Below, in pieces: positions 6,239-6,256 of a stretch of 6,256 bases of DNA (position 1 is the first letter of the stretch; each line of letters begins with the position of its first letter). The DNA comes from an uncultured Porphyromonadaceae bacterium (GTDB lineage Bacteria; Bacteroidota; Bacteroidia; Bacteroidales; Muribaculaceae). The notes under the pieces were generated by a model. That model saw nothing but the letters and a program-made list of their open reading frames with translations, had not been told where the DNA came from and searched no databases. Location: contig CAMWIF010000168.1 of assembly GCA_947174225.1 (NCBI GenBank), positions 1 through 6,256 on the forward strand. Reading direction: 5' to 3'. A program made the translations under genes and the position numbers.

Positions 6239-6256
6239 GGGCGAATACCAGAGTGG
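6239..6256 (+). tRNA. 5' end of a class II tRNA, probably tRNA-Tyr (cut by window edge)
   Basis: The last 18 bases can be read as a 7-base acceptor strand GGGCGAA, then U8-A9, then CCAGAGTGG, which has the D-arm pattern C-C-x-G-A-G-x-G-G typical of bacterial tRNA-Tyr and close to that of some Ser and Leu tRNAs. The strong stable-RNA type promoter upstream supports this. The anticodon, variable arm and 3' acceptor strand lie outside the window, so identity cannot be confirmed. Confidence 0.45.

Overview
The window reads as a chromosomal housekeeping segment from a member of the Bacteroidota, most likely the order Bacteroidales. The reasons are the TTTG / TAnnTTTG type promoter near the right end, A-rich translation starts without clear Shine-Dalgarno sequences, a Bacteroidales-style lipoprotein with acidic residues just after the lipobox cysteine, and the type of secreted dipeptidyl peptidase. 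The family within the order cannot be fixed from this sequence alone. No transposase, phage gene, CRISPR array or defence gene is visible.

Layout: (1) 45-2351, minus strand, a secreted dipeptidyl peptidase IV-like serine peptidase with every active-site residue I could check in place. (2) 2352-2586, a divergent intergenic region with tandem -7-like elements for the peptidase and a small inverted repeat. (3) 2587-3237, plus strand, a NYN/LabA-like (PIN-fold) putative ribonuclease. (4) 3287-3778, plus strand, a small orphan lipoprotein 49 bases downstream that may share its transcript. (5) 3779-4160, a 382-base non-coding gap rich in structure: a long imperfect hairpin, a partial third copy of its arm, and a set of mutually exclusive short stems leading to the next gene. 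(6) 4161-6005, plus strand, glmS, complete with its glutaminase and isomerase residues. (7) 6006-6256, a hairpin that probably ends glmS transcription, then a textbook Bacteroidales promoter, a hairpin leader and what looks like the first 18 bases of a class II tRNA, probably tRNA-Tyr, cut by the window edge.

The genes do not form an obvious pathway. The peptidase feeds on extracytoplasmic peptides, GlmS supplies glucosamine-6-phosphate for cell wall and LPS, the NYN protein probably acts on RNA, and the lipoprotein has no recognised role. The parts most worth attention are the structured DNA between the lipoprotein and glmS and the promoter-hairpin-tRNA junction at the right end. I did not find convincing evidence of a new multi-gene system.
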